64,000 nt of DNA from Subsaxibacter sp. CAU 1640 (GCF_023156585.1 NZ_JALNMI010000003.1:248001-312000); one strand, 5' to 3'. Shown: positions 16,188 to 25,216, counted from the stretch's first letter. The notes: a model not told the origin generated them from the sequence alone. Program-made: numbers and translations.

Positions 16188-16410
16188 GGCAGGTCTCCTG
16201 GCTTGTTTAATGTTATCATACCTTCCCAGTAAAAAACCAGTGGTCATTGCAGTGGATAACATCTCAAATGAGGTGCCCAAATGTGTTGGGCATAAACTTA
16301 CAGTTGCGGGAACAGCTCAAGATTTGTGAATAAAACGAACATTAAAGTGATACTGTTTACTGACCACTGCGACTGTTCACTGAATACACGCACTTGATTC
16401 CCTTTTAATT
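16188..16410 (-). promoter_or_regulatory. Cobalamin (B12) riboswitch
   Basis: Read on the minus strand, the leader contains the ordered elements of the cobalamin riboswitch: AAAGGGAATCAAGTGCG at the 5' side (about 16389-16405), CCCGCAACTGTAAG, an internal CCACTG, ACTGGGAAGG, and the B12 box AAGCCAGGAGACCTGCC (16188-16204). It ends about 50 nt before the btuB ATG. Since the B12 box is far from the start codon and no clear T-run hairpin follows, control is probably at translation or by a weak terminator. Binding of B12 should shut off the receptor and the propeller lipoprotein. The 5' boundary is approximate. Confidence 0.92.
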
Positions 16411-16446
16411 GTTCTGATTGACATCAGATACAAACCAAATGCGGGG

Positions 16447-16454
16447 CAAAGGTA
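16447..16454 (-). promoter_or_regulatory. Candidate -7 promoter element upstream of the B12 riboswitch
   Basis: TACCTTTG on the minus strand matches TAnnTTTG. It lies about 40 bp upstream of the riboswitch 5' side, where a start site would be expected. No clear -33 TTG is seen at the usual distance. Confidence 0.45.
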
Positions 16455-16525
16455 GGGAATTTTTGGTGAAGGAAAATGAATGTTTAATGTTTCAGTAATT
16501 AGAAGTAAAAAAAATCAATGTGTCA

Positions 16526-17941
16526 CTAATTACCATCCGAAATTCCCAAGGTATTGAAAAGACTGGCGATGGCTTGTAATTGTTTCGTTTGAATATCAAT
16601 TGCTTTAAGACTCGCCTCAATCAAGCTTTGCTCTCGTGATGCAACAAGGAAAAGCGAACTTTCTCCCAATTGAAACTTTCGTTCTTCAGCAGATACCAAA
16701 GTTCGGTAATCTTCTACAACGTTGGTTGCCAGTAGTGTTTGACTTTCTAGAGACGCAATCTCGGCATCAATCTGCTCAAGTTTATTTCTTAAACTCAATC
16801 TTGTGGTCGCCAAATCCCAATTGGCATCCTGAAGTTTGATGTTTGCCAACTTAAGATCGCCACGTTCTTTCCTCAAAAACAGTGGAATATAGATATTTAA
16901 TGAGGATTTATAATTGGCCGTGTTGAAGGTATCCAATTGGTCTACATCTTGAGAGAGAAAATTATACTGCAAATCAATTTTAGGCAACAGCTTGTTTTTA
17001 TACAGAAACCTATCGACTTCCAAACTTTGGATTTTGGCATCAAGGCTGTTCAGTTTTGGGTGATTTTCCAAATTGCTTTCTACCATTTCGAGTGTTTCGA
17101 TAGACAATGAATTCTGCAAAGACAGACTACTCGGAAGTTCTGGCACGATATTGTCTTCTAGTATAAGCGGAACGTCATTCAACCACAAATAATTACTAAC
17201 ATTCAAAGCCGTTTTTCTTCTTTTTAAGGTTGCAGCCTCTAGGCTTAACTGTCTATTTTGATAGGTGATTCTTGCCTCTATACTATCTATTGCAGCTTTT
17301 TCACCTTCCTCAACACTACGTTTTGTACCCTCAAAACGAACCAACGCATTTTCTAAAAACTGTTTATATAGTTGCTCTTGATTATAGGCTTCGACCCATT
17401 GAAAATAAGCCAAACTCGCTTGATACAGCACATCATTCACCAGCAAATTACGTTCTGCCTGTGTTTGATTTACGAAAAAACGTGCTTTCTTTAAAGTTGC
17501 CATACGCTCATTCATAAAGAGTCCTTGCGCCAAAGATAATGACACACCAGCGCTGTAAAGTCCATCGGGCGGCACAGTTAGGCTAGGGTCTAGATAAGCA
17601 CCAGTATTTTCTTCAAAGGTTCCCTTAAACTCAATACCATACCAAGTAGGTATCTTAAAAGTGGTGTTTAAGAGGTCATAATATTCCGTGTTTTTGAATT
17701 TTTTACGACTGTAATCAACCTCAACTTTAGGGTCAAAACCACCTCTAGCCCTTAACAGAGTAGCTTCACCTTCAGAAAGACGCAGGTTTGCCTGTTTCAC
17801 CAGCGGATGGTGCTGCTTTACATAGCCCAGATACTCCTCAAAGGTCATAATGCTATCCTGTAAGCTATTGGTTTGACCTTTGACGCAATGTGCATAGGTC
17901 AAAAACAACCATATAATGATATTTGTATAGAATCTTACCAT
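16526..17941 (-). CDS. TolC-family outer-membrane efflux channel
   Basis: This 471-residue protein has a signal peptide (ending HCVKGQ) and the long amphipathic helices of outer-membrane factor proteins. Two OEP repeats are seen: HPLVKQANLRLSEGEATLLRARGGFDPKV, broken by barrel strands, and a second starting near ENHPKLNSLDAKIQSLEVDRFLYKN. It should form the trimeric outer-membrane duct for the export system encoded just upstream. Its start abuts the stop of the HlyD gene, and it is the last gene of the tetR-ABC-HlyD-TolC operon. Confidence 0.9.
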   Translation of the reverse strand: MVRFYTNIIIWLFLTYAHCVKGQTNSLQDSIMTFEEYLGYVKQHHPLVKQANLRLSEGEATLLRARGGFDPKVEVDYSRKKFKNTEYYDLLNTTFKIPTWYGIEFKGTFEENTGAYLDPSLTVPPDGLYSAGVSLSLAQGLFMNERMATLKKARFFVNQTQAERNLLVNDVLYQASLAYFQWVEAYNQEQLYKQFLENALVRFEGTKRSVEEGEKAAIDSIEARITYQNRQLSLEAATLKRRKTALNVSNYLWLNDVPLILEDNIVPELPSSLSLQNSLSIETLEMVESNLENHPKLNSLDAKIQSLEVDRFLYKNKLLPKIDLQYNFLSQDVDQLDTFNTANYKSSLNIYIPLFLRKERGDLKLANIKLQDANWDLATTRLSLRNKLEQIDAEIASLESQTLLATNVVEDYRTLVSAEERKFQLGESSLFLVASREQSLIEASLKAIDIQTKQLQAIASLFNTLGISDGN

Positions 17942-19297
17942 TTATTTCTTCTCTGTTGTAGTGGTACCCGTATTCTCCGGTGCATAATAATTAGGCGGAA
18001 ACCCGTTAAGTTGTCGCCATATCTCATAAAAAATAGGCACATCGTTGAGCAATGCCATTGTGAAGGCACCACCACCTACCCTCACGTTCTGCGGCCAAGG
18101 CTCGGCTTCTGGGTCTGGAGCAATCAAGACCCTAAACTTTCCGTTATTGCTGATAAAGGTCTCAACGGCCACAATTTTTCCTCCAAACGTTCCAAATGAA
18201 GAGTTGGGCCAACCGCTGAACACGACAGATGGCCAACCATCAAACTGAATACGCACTTTTTCGCCAACGTGCATCAATGGCAAGTCTATAGGTGACACGT
18301 ATGTCTCTACCGCCAATTCATAGTCAGACGGCATAATATTCACCAAACGCTCCCCTTCCTTAATGGTTTCACCGATACCAGCTTTGATGGCCTTATTGAT
18401 ATAACCATTTTGTGGGGCCAAAATATAATTCATACTACTACGCATTTTGTAGTTTGTAGACTGATTTTCCAATTTTTGAACTTGTGCCATTGCTTCAAAC
18501 TGACTTGATTCCGCCGTATATCTATCACTACTTGCCTTGGCAATTTTATCGGCATATTCGGCACTCAACCTGCTTATTTCAACCTGTGCATTAATGACAT
18601 CGTTCTGACTGGCCAAATATTTGTTTTCTTGCGAAATGAGTTTGGCTTCGGTTTCTTGAAGTTTAAGTCGTTTCTCCTCAACGTCGGTCACCGCTTTAAG
18701 ACCTTCTTCTTGAAGCGTTTGTGTTCTATTAAATTGACGTTCTGCAATCGCTTTATTGGTTTTTGCAGCTTCCAAATCGATACTGTCGCTCTTCGTTTTT
18801 AAGCGAGCTTGCCTCAATTTATTTTCTGCCTGTTGAAGTTTCAATACACGTTCTCTATCCAAGGCTGCAATTTGACTATTCAGCGCATTTATTTTACCAG
18901 AATATGATTCTACTGAACGAGTTTTTGCATCACGTTGTGCCACTGTACGGTCAACCAATAACGGGTCTTGGTACTCGGTTTTGATTTCAGAAATGTACAG
19001 GATGGTATCACCTTTTTTAACATAATCGCCTTCCCTCACGTACCATTTTTCAACTCGACCAGGAATTTGCGATTGTATAGTTTGCGGTCTTTGGTCTAAA
19101 GATAACGTAGTTACATAACCACGACCAGACACGTTTTGCGTCCAAGGCAAGATTAGAATTATAAGCACCAGAATACCGAAACCGAAGATAAATCGGTTAA
19201 ATATCTTATAATGTTTGTTCTTAAAAGCCTTTGGAAATGATTTAAAATCACCCAAAGAGACTTTTTTGTTAAGTTGATTATGGGAAATATTAAGCAT
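17942..19297 (-). CDS. HlyD-family membrane fusion (periplasmic adaptor) protein
   Basis: This 451-residue adaptor has one N-terminal membrane helix (FIFGFGILVLIILILPW), a lipoyl-like half motif IPGRVEKWYVREGDYVKKGD, and a long coiled coil (about 130-280, e.g. LKLQQAENKLRQARLKTKSD). A second lipoyl half (ILAPQNGYINKAIKAGIGET) and a beta-barrel part follow. This is the type I secretion/MFP layout linking an inner-membrane ABC protein to TolC. It overlaps the ABC gene by 8 bp. The cargo is unknown. Confidence 0.92.
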   Translation of the reverse strand: MLNISHNQLNKKVSLGDFKSFPKAFKNKHYKIFNRFIFGFGILVLIILILPWTQNVSGRGYVTTLSLDQRPQTIQSQIPGRVEKWYVREGDYVKKGDTILYISEIKTEYQDPLLVDRTVAQRDAKTRSVESYSGKINALNSQIAALDRERVLKLQQAENKLRQARLKTKSDSIDLEAAKTNKAIAERQFNRTQTLQEEGLKAVTDVEEKRLKLQETEAKLISQENKYLASQNDVINAQVEISRLSAEYADKIAKASSDRYTAESSQFEAMAQVQKLENQSTNYKMRSSMNYILAPQNGYINKAIKAGIGETIKEGERLVNIMPSDYELAVETYVSPIDLPLMHVGEKVRIQFDGWPSVVFSGWPNSSFGTFGGKIVAVETFISNNGKFRVLIAPDPEAEPWPQNVRVGGGAFTMALLNDVPIFYEIWRQLNGFPPNYYAPENTGTTTTEKK

Positions 19298-20957
19298 TTG
19301 GCATATTTGTTAAATATCCGTTATTCAATTTCAATATTTTGCTGCATCGCTGTTTCCACAAATGATTTCTCGACGCCACAATAATGGTCCACGGATGCTT
19401 TGAATCTGTAAGATAAGCCACAATTTTCTCGGCATCTTGAGTTTCAAAATTTTCTAAAGGATCTTTCAACAGCAACAATCGAGGTCTATGCACAATGGCA
19501 CGCGCAATAACAATACGCTTTGAAACTGTATATGGTATTTTCTGTCCTTCGGAATGAAGAATGGTGTTGAGCCCATTGGGTTGTTTTTTTATAAAAGGTA
19601 ATAAGCCAAGACTCTCTACCGTTTCATTGATAACATCCTGCGAAATCGATGTGTCACCCAAAGTGATGTTCTCTAGAATACTACCTTCAAATGGCGATTG
19701 TTCTGGCAATACTTGCCCTACGTGACAGCGATATTTGTTAGGCCAAATACCTTTTATGGAATTATTGTTGATATAAAGCGAGCCTCCACTTGGAGATTCA
19801 AGTCCAGAAAGCAATTTTAGTAATGTTGTTTTGCCAGAGCCAGAAGGACCATCCAGGAGTACACATTCTTTTTTATCAATAGAAAAACTGATGTCTTTTA
19901 AAATTGCAAAACCATCTCTAGTGGTAAACTCGATGTTCTCCAATTCAATCTTCAAAATATCTTTAGTTTCAAAAGGATTGATGCCCTCTTGTGCTTCCAA
20001 TTCCTTGTCAACAACCTGACCCAATTTTTCTAACGAGGTGAGTACATCATACACTGTTTCCAAACCAGTAATCAATTTTTCAACGGAATTGATAATCAAT
20101 AGAATGATGATTTCTGCGGCGACAAATTGTCCAATATTCATTTGCTGATTCAATACCAACAAACCACCAATAACCAAAAGTCCAGCAGTTACAAGCACTT
20201 TGAAGCCTATCATTTGAATAAACTGAAGCAACAGCACCCTAAAGTGTCCCTCGCGAGCATCGAGATAATCGGCAGTTAGCTCATCATTTTTATGCATAGC
20301 CAATTGGGTTTTGCCAGATAATTTGAAACTTTCCAGTGATCGCGCCACTTCCTGTAGCCAATGTGCCACTTTATATTTCTTCTGTGATTCCTCGAGACTT
20401 GTATTCAAACCTTTTTTGGCAGTGAAGCGGTAAACTATATATATCAACAGCACCAATAGCATTCCGTAAAGGATGAAAAAGGGATGGTAAAAGGATAGCA
20501 GCACTAGACCAAATACAATCTGTAAAATGGCCGCAGGAAAATCAATCAGGATTTTTGACAACCCTTTTTGGACCGTTAAGGTATCAAAAAAACGATTTGC
20601 CAATTCTGGAGGATAATAATCGTAAAGTTCACTCGATTTGATTTTAGGAAATCGATAAGCAAACTCGAATGAGGAACGTGTGAAAATCTTCTGCTGTACA
20701 TTCTCAAGAATACGCACTTGCATAATCTGAAGACCACCCTGAAACACCACACCTAGCGTCACTAAAATTACCAATACAATCCATGATGTTGACACTTCAG
20801 CACCTTGCAAAAGATTGATAATGGCCTGAATACCTAAAGGAAGTGATAATGCCACAAGTCCTGCGAAAATCGCATAATAAATAATTTGTCTAATATCTCG
20901 CTTGTCGAGTTGCAATAACCCGATGAAGCGTTGTACTGGTGTCATTTTTTCCTTCAT
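19290..20957 (-). CDS. HlyB-like ABC exporter with degenerate nucleotide-binding domain
   Basis: This 555-residue fused permease-ATPase has a transmembrane domain (about 25-300) and an ATPase domain (about 335-555), with no C39 peptidase domain. Walker A is intact (GPSGSGKT, 370-377). The other ATPase motifs are changed: the LSGGQ position reads IPYTV (474-478), Walker B reads LLLLKDP (494-500) instead of LLLLDEP, the switch histidine is Ser529 (VASR), and the Q-loop Gln appears replaced (VLPEQSPF). The following RIVIARAI is normal, so the frame is right and this is not a sequencing slip. It may bind ATP but hydrolyse it poorly, or use another partner. It is preceded by tetR with a 4-bp overlap. 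Confidence 0.88.
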   Translation of the reverse strand: MKEKMTPVQRFIGLLQLDKRDIRQIIYYAIFAGLVALSLPLGIQAIINLLQGAEVSTSWIVLVILVTLGVVFQGGLQIMQVRILENVQQKIFTRSSFEFAYRFPKIKSSELYDYYPPELANRFFDTLTVQKGLSKILIDFPAAILQIVFGLVLLSFYHPFFILYGMLLVLLIYIVYRFTAKKGLNTSLEESQKKYKVAHWLQEVARSLESFKLSGKTQLAMHKNDELTADYLDAREGHFRVLLLQFIQMIGFKVLVTAGLLVIGGLLVLNQQMNIGQFVAAEIIILLIINSVEKLITGLETVYDVLTSLEKLGQVVDKELEAQEGINPFETKDILKIELENIEFTTRDGFAILKDISFSIDKKECVLLDGPSGSGKTTLLKLLSGLESPSGGSLYINNNSIKGIWPNKYRCHVGQVLPEQSPFEGSILENITLGDTSISQDVINETVESLGLLPFIKKQPNGLNTILHSEGQKIPYTVSKRIVIARAIVHRPRLLLLKDPLENFETQDAEKIVAYLTDSKHPWTIIVASRNHLWKQRCSKILKLNNGYLTNMPNA

Positions 20958-21637
20958 TGGCTAGTGACATTAAGGGTTTGAAGCACCAAATTTTTACAGA
21001 ATTCACTCGGTTCAACTGACTCATTACAATCAGTGATGGTATGGAAATGTTTTTTAAGAAAATGCTGGTGCAATGCACTTTCAACAACAGTGCTTGCCAG
21101 AGAAGCAGGAAATGGATATTCTGGTCTTACGGCTAGGATTGCTTCTTTTAATCTGGTGATTACCCTTTTATAGATTGCGAAAAAGCCATCCTTGTTATCA
21201 TCGTCGACCTCCTTGGTAAGAAATGATTTTGAATATTCATTTATCATAATGTTAAACAGTCTACCTTCATCGATATGGGTAAAGCTGTCGTCGGCCTGAA
21301 TAGTCTGGGATACAATAGAAATGATGGTTTCCAGTTTTTTTTCAGCATTAGAAATGCTGTAAGTATGCAGTACCACTTGGTAATCTATCCAGGCCCAATA
21401 CCACGATGTCAAATAAATCAAAAGTTTGTGCTTATTTTCAAAATATCGATATACTGACGCTTCGGTAGAGTTTATTTTATCACTTAATTTTTTGAAGGTG
21501 AAAGATTCAAATCCTATTTCATCCATTAAAAGGATACTGTTTTCCACTATACGTTTTCCCAGTTCTGAAGATTCAGGATCCTTTATATAGAGCTTGTCAT
21601 TGACTCTAATCTGAAAATTTTGAAATAATTCTTGCAT
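20954..21637 (-). CDS. TetR/AcrR-family regulator of the export operon
   Basis: This 227-residue regulator has an N-terminal HTH (GFESFTFKKLSDKINSTEAS followed by VYRYFENKHKLLIYL), the standard TetR DNA-binding pattern, and a helical ligand domain. The ATG at 21637 is chosen; the longer reading from TTG 21658 would begin inside the promoter -7 box. It is the first gene of the operon with the ABC, HlyD and TolC genes, which suggests autoregulation and control of export. The C-terminal domain has no recognisable ligand family. Confidence 0.88.
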   Translation of the reverse strand: MQELFQNFQIRVNDKLYIKDPESSELGKRIVENSILLMDEIGFESFTFKKLSDKINSTEASVYRYFENKHKLLIYLTSWYWAWIDYQVVLHTYSISNAEKKLETIISIVSQTIQADDSFTHIDEGRLFNIMINEYSKSFLTKEVDDDNKDGFFAIYKRVITRLKEAILAVRPEYPFPASLASTVVESALHQHFLKKHFHTITDCNESVEPSEFCKNLVLQTLNVTSQ

Positions 21638-21655
21638 CGAACATACATTTGCACA

Positions 21656-21676
21656 CAAATATAATAGTAATACTAT
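21656..21676 (-). promoter_or_regulatory. Promoter -7 element with adjacent palindromic operator of the tetR operon
   Basis: TATATTTG on the minus strand (21656-21663) is a TAnnTTTG element. Directly upstream of it lies the palindrome ATAGTAATACTAT (21664-21676), in the spacer where a TetR dimer would block RNA polymerase. The start codon at 21637 is about 20 bp downstream. Confidence 0.6.
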
Positions 21677-21781
21677 CTTAAATAAATAGTTATAACATTA
21701 CTTTAACGAATGAAGGAGAAGAAAATCATTCATTTGCATGTCATCCATTTCTCAATAACCACCAAAAATCAACAAGTTTGA

Positions 21782-22726
21782 TTATTGAACCGTCTTTCTC
21801 TTTTTAGCCAAAGACGCTAATATACCACCAGCCAATGCAGCTGCGATAAAGCCAAGAGACAACCATTCCGGAAATTTGTAATGATGCACCAAAATCAGTT
21901 TGACACCCACAAAGGTTAATATGGCAACCAAGCTATACTTAAGGTAACTGAAACGATCTAACATATTGGCAAGGAAGAAGTACATAGAGCGCAAACCCAA
22001 AATGGCAAAGATGTTTGAACTGAACACCAAAAACGGATCGGAAGTGATGGCAAGGATGGCTGGTACACTATCCAAGGCAAAGAGAATATCAGTAAACTCA
22101 ATAACAATCAATGCTATGAACAACGGCGTGGCCGCCTTGATGTGTTTTAATCTCACGAAAAACTTTTGACCATCCATATGTGTGGTGACTGGCATCACTT
22201 TACGAAGACTTCTATATACAAAGGATTTCTTCGGATTAAAAGCTTCTTCCTTTGAAAACAACATTTTAAGTGCTGTGTAAATCAAAAATGTACCAAATAT
22301 ATAGGTAGTGAAAGTGAACTTCTTGATCAGAATTACTCCGAAGAAAATCATCAATGCCCTGAAGACGATGGCACCGAGAATGCCCCAAAACAAGACCCGG
22401 TGCTGGTATTTTTGAGGAATTTGGAAGGACGCAAAAATCACAGCAATGACGAAAATATTGTCGATACTCAACGACAATTCTATTAAGTAACCTGTGATGT
22501 ATTTGAGGGTTGCCTCACGAGGAGTTAGCTCATCGAGGTTGTCAATAAGTCCGTTGCTGTAAAGCCAATAAATGACACCAGAGAATATAAAGGACATCCC
22601 TACCCAAACGCTCGTCCAGATGCTGGCTTCCTTGACACTGATGACGTGTGGGTTTTTATTGAAAACTCCCAAATCGAGAGCCAAAAACAAAACAATTGCC
22701 AAGAGAAAAACTGCCCAAACCACCAT
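21782..22726 (-). CDS. TerC/Alx-family integral membrane protein
   Basis: This 314-residue protein has about nine membrane helices. TerC-family motifs are the acidic helix pairs ELSLSIDNIFVIAVIF and IEFTDILFALDSVPAILAIT, whose Asp residues lie within membrane segments, and FSSNIFAILGLRSMYFFLANML. Family members are linked to metal (Mn2+) export in the membrane and to tellurite resistance. No ter or metal genes are adjacent. It appears monocistronic. Confidence 0.92.
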   Translation of the reverse strand: MVVWAVFLLAIVLFLALDLGVFNKNPHVISVKEASIWTSVWVGMSFIFSGVIYWLYSNGLIDNLDELTPREATLKYITGYLIELSLSIDNIFVIAVIFASFQIPQKYQHRVLFWGILGAIVFRALMIFFGVILIKKFTFTTYIFGTFLIYTALKMLFSKEEAFNPKKSFVYRSLRKVMPVTTHMDGQKFFVRLKHIKAATPLFIALIVIEFTDILFALDSVPAILAITSDPFLVFSSNIFAILGLRSMYFFLANMLDRFSYLKYSLVAILTFVGVKLILVHHYKFPEWLSLGFIAAALAGGILASLAKKRKTVQ

Positions 22727-22825
22727 ACAAATTGCTGCTTATAATTTGGTATCGAAATTACGGCATCAGGAGGGATAAAAAAAATAAATTAACAGAGCAA
22801 CTGCACAATTAGCATCCAATAGAAA

Positions 22826-23269
22826 TCAAAGTTCTTCCGCCAATCCGACCAACAGTCCATCAGCAGAACGGATATAACATAAACGATACACATTTTCATA
22901 ATTGACCACTTCATCAACAACACGAGCGCCAAGTTTTTCAAGCTTGCCAAGCATATGATCCAGATTTTCGACCGTAAACATCAATCGCAGATAGCCGAGC
23001 GCATTTACTGGTGCAAGACGATGATCGGACACCACTTTTGGTTTCAAAAATTGGGACAGTTCTAGCCTACTATGACCATCAGGAGTTACCATCATTGCGA
23101 TTTCCACCTTTTGACCTTTTAATCCCGTGACACGACCAGCCCACTCCCCTTCAATCATTTGTCGATCTTCAAGGGATAGACCAATTTCTTTGAAAAATGC
23201 TATGGCATCGTCGAGAGATTCAACAACGATGCCCATATTGTGCATAATGACTCCTTTTTTTGTTGTCAT
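22826..23269 (-). CDS. VOC-family (glyoxalase/bleomycin resistance-like) protein
   Basis: This 147-residue protein has two beta-alpha-beta-beta-beta halves: MHNMGIVVESLDDAIAFFKEIG, then EIAMMVTPDGHSRLELSQF, then LRLMFTVENLDHMLGKLEKLG and YIRSADGLLVGLAEEL. The His in the first strand and the Glu residues in the beta strands (LELSQF, ending GLAEEL) fit the metal-binding vicinal oxygen chelate fold. The substrate is unknown. It follows the SRPBCC gene by 33 bp and probably shares its transcript. Confidence 0.85.
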   Translation of the reverse strand: MTTKKGVIMHNMGIVVESLDDAIAFFKEIGLSLEDRQMIEGEWAGRVTGLKGQKVEIAMMVTPDGHSRLELSQFLKPKVVSDHRLAPVNALGYLRLMFTVENLDHMLGKLEKLGARVVDEVVNYENVYRLCYIRSADGLLVGLAEEL

Positions 23270-23302
23270 ATTTATTACGATTTTAAATAGTATAGTAATG
23301 GA

Positions 23303-23752
23303 TTATGCATCCGGAATTTCAGGCTCTACCAATCTTTTTAGTTTCTCCAATGATTCTTGCCAGCCCAGATAACACATCTCGGTAGGAATGGCTTCAGGGA
23401 TCCCTTCTTGAACAATGTTAAGTTCTGTACCGCATGAAACTTTTTTTAGTCGGACTGTAGTGGTCATTGTTCCAGGAAGGTTTGGGTCATCGAATTTATC
23501 GGTATAACGAATCAATTCGGCATTTTTGATGTCTACAAACTCACCTCCAAAGGAATGGCTATTGCCTGTGGAAAAATTAGTGAAAGACATCTTGAAAGCA
23601 CCTTTTTCCTTAAAATCAAAATGGTGCACGGTGCAAAGGAAGCCAAATGGAGGCAACCAAGAAGCATATGCCGTAGCATCAGAAAATGCCCTAAACACCT
23701 TTTCTGGTGTGGCCGTAAGGACGCGGTGTAATGTGACTGTGTTGTTTGCCAT
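23303..23752 (-). CDS. SRPBCC/AHSA1-domain protein
   Basis: This 149-residue protein opens with VTLHRVLTATPEKVFRAFSDATAYASWLPP, the standard start of the AHSA1/START-like hydrophobic-cavity fold. It continues with FEFVDIKNAELIRYTDKFDD-like strands and a long C-terminal helix (MCYLGWQESLEKLKRLVEPE). Members bind small hydrophobic ligands or assist other proteins; no specific role can be given. It is the first gene of a two-gene unit with the VOC protein. Confidence 0.85.
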   Translation of the reverse strand: MANNTVTLHRVLTATPEKVFRAFSDATAYASWLPPFGFLCTVHHFDFKEKGAFKMSFTNFSTGNSHSFGGEFVDIKNAELIRYTDKFDDPNLPGTMTTTVRLKKVSCGTELNIVQEGIPEAIPTEMCYLGWQESLEKLKRLVEPEIPDA

Positions 23753-23889
23753 AATTTCTAAATTTTAATTCTGTTCTGTTCTAACTTATAATAGTTTTTG
23801 AACTATTGTTCTTTCACAAAGTTCGGGAGAAAAGAATTAACTATTAGGGTGTTAATACGGCTATATGAGGGGGTGATTATGCCAGTTTT

Positions 23890-24363
23890 TCATTCCAGTT
23901 TGAAGATGAACTCCTCTACCTCTGCCCCTCTTGCATGGGCAAAGCCCTTATCGCTACCTACTTTCACAAAACCGCACTTTTCCAACACTTTTTGGGAACC
24001 ATAATTGTCAAACACCGTACGTCCATATAAGGGTCTTATTGTTTCTTGAAGCAAAAATTGTTGCAGTGCTCCTGTAGCAATGCCCTGACCCCAAAAAGTG
24101 CGGTCGATCCAATAGGTCACTTCAGCATCACCGAACATCACAAATTTGGCAATACTACCCACAATGGTATCTCCAAGAAAAATGGTTTGGTTGTTGACTG
24201 TTTTATCAGTTAATAATGCAGTGTATTTGGTGATGTATGCTTGTTTATCCGTTGGATCTTTAGGCATAAATGCTGCGAGATAACCAGCTTCCTTATCTGC
24301 CTGAAACTCAAAAAGAATATCTAAATGTTGTAGTTTGGTTGGTTTTAGGTGGATGGTGGGCAT
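23890..24363 (-). CDS. GNAT-family N-acetyltransferase
   Basis: This 157-residue protein has the GNAT order: an acceptor-side N-terminus (KLQHLDILFEFQADKEAG), strand 4 (DAEVTYWIDRTFWGQGIATG) leading into the pyrophosphate loop (G-Q-G-I-A-T-G), and FDNYGSQKVLEKCGFVKVG, the S/N-x-K-V-L-E-K-x-G-F pattern of RimJ-type enzymes. It would transfer acetyl from acetyl-CoA to an amine; the acceptor is unknown. It sits 10 bp after the PhyH-like gene. Confidence 0.88.
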   Translation of the reverse strand: MPTIHLKPTKLQHLDILFEFQADKEAGYLAAFMPKDPTDKQAYITKYTALLTDKTVNNQTIFLGDTIVGSIAKFVMFGDAEVTYWIDRTFWGQGIATGALQQFLLQETIRPLYGRTVFDNYGSQKVLEKCGFVKVGSDKGFAHARGAEVEEFIFKLE

Positions 24364-24373
24364 ATTTGAAAAT

Positions 24374-25126
24374 TTAAATAATAGTAGATTTTCTTTCGAC
24401 CCTATAAAACTCTAGCCACTGTAAAGGTTCTGATAACAGATGTCTGTTAAATTCTAAATGGATTACTCTTCTTCTTTTTCCGTTAGATGTTCTGCTAGAA
24501 GCGTGTAATGTCAATGGTTTCATCAACATAACCCCGCCTCTTTCTACCTTACATACTACGTCATTTTCAATGTTCCAATCTCTGGAATCCGAACGAATTA
24601 TCCCTTTTAAATGAGATTTTGGAATTACCTTTAAGGCTCCGTTATTCTTATCAGTGTTATCTAAATGAATCCGCATAGTGACGGTATCTTCCAAAATTTC
24701 AATAGGCGGTTGTACTCCATATTGACCTTTCTTGTATGTCCAATTTGAATACCCATTAATTTCGGCTTTTTTATCAACAGAAATACTCAAATCTTGATGA
24801 TATGCCACAAACCAATTCGAATGATTTGGCTTGTCAAAATAGATGGCTTTTGTTAAAAAATAGTCAGATTCAAAAAGTTCATTAAGTAGATAAATTAAGT
24901 TTTTATTAAACAGTAGACTTGTTAATTCGGGTATGTTGTTAATTAATTGCCTTATTGCAAACAAATCTTTTGTACTGACAAGACCATCGCCATTGATTTC
25001 AGCGTTTTCAAGACATGCTGAAATTTGGGTTATTTCTTCATCGGAATATAAGTAGGGAATCAGCACATAACCCTGTTCATTAAGTTCATTTTTATAATTG
25101 CTATAGCGCATAGTAAATCTAAACAT
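24374..25126 (-). CDS. Phytanoyl-CoA dioxygenase-like Fe(II)/2-oxoglutarate oxygenase
   Basis: This 250-residue protein is a PhyH-type double-stranded beta-helix oxygenase. The first metal ligands are in AYHQDLSISV (His-x-Asp). MRIHLDNTDKNNGALKVIPKSHLKG is the family's L-D-x-x-x-x-x-N-G-x-L core. The distal His is in MKPLTLHASSRT, and the 2-oxoglutarate Arg is probably in RRVIHLEF. The start could be ATG 25126 or ATG 25111; the sequence does not decide. The hydroxylated substrate is unknown. It shares a short gap with the GNAT gene downstream. Confidence 0.85.
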   Translation of the reverse strand: MFRFTMRYSNYKNELNEQGYVLIPYLYSDEEITQISACLENAEINGDGLVSTKDLFAIRQLINNIPELTSLLFNKNLIYLLNELFESDYFLTKAIYFDKPNHSNWFVAYHQDLSISVDKKAEINGYSNWTYKKGQYGVQPPIEILEDTVTMRIHLDNTDKNNGALKVIPKSHLKGIIRSDSRDWNIENDVVCKVERGGVMLMKPLTLHASSRTSNGKRRRVIHLEFNRHLLSEPLQWLEFYRVERKSTII

Positions 25127-25216
25127 TGTTTTCTACACACTAAAATACCTATTAATCCTAATTCCAATTGCTTTTAATGATATTTTTTGAGGAAGAGTTA
25201 TAGGTGAAACTGCATC

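Noticed and set aside
16341-16382. Possible relic of the GGTCAGT repeat (ACTGACCACTG... near 16350)
   Set aside because: These bases fall inside the cobalamin riboswitch and are explained by its internal structure.
19290-20957. Frameshift or sequencing error as the cause of the odd ABC motifs
   Set aside because: The residues between and after the altered motifs (RIVIARAI, GSILENITLGD) keep normal family sequence in the same frame.
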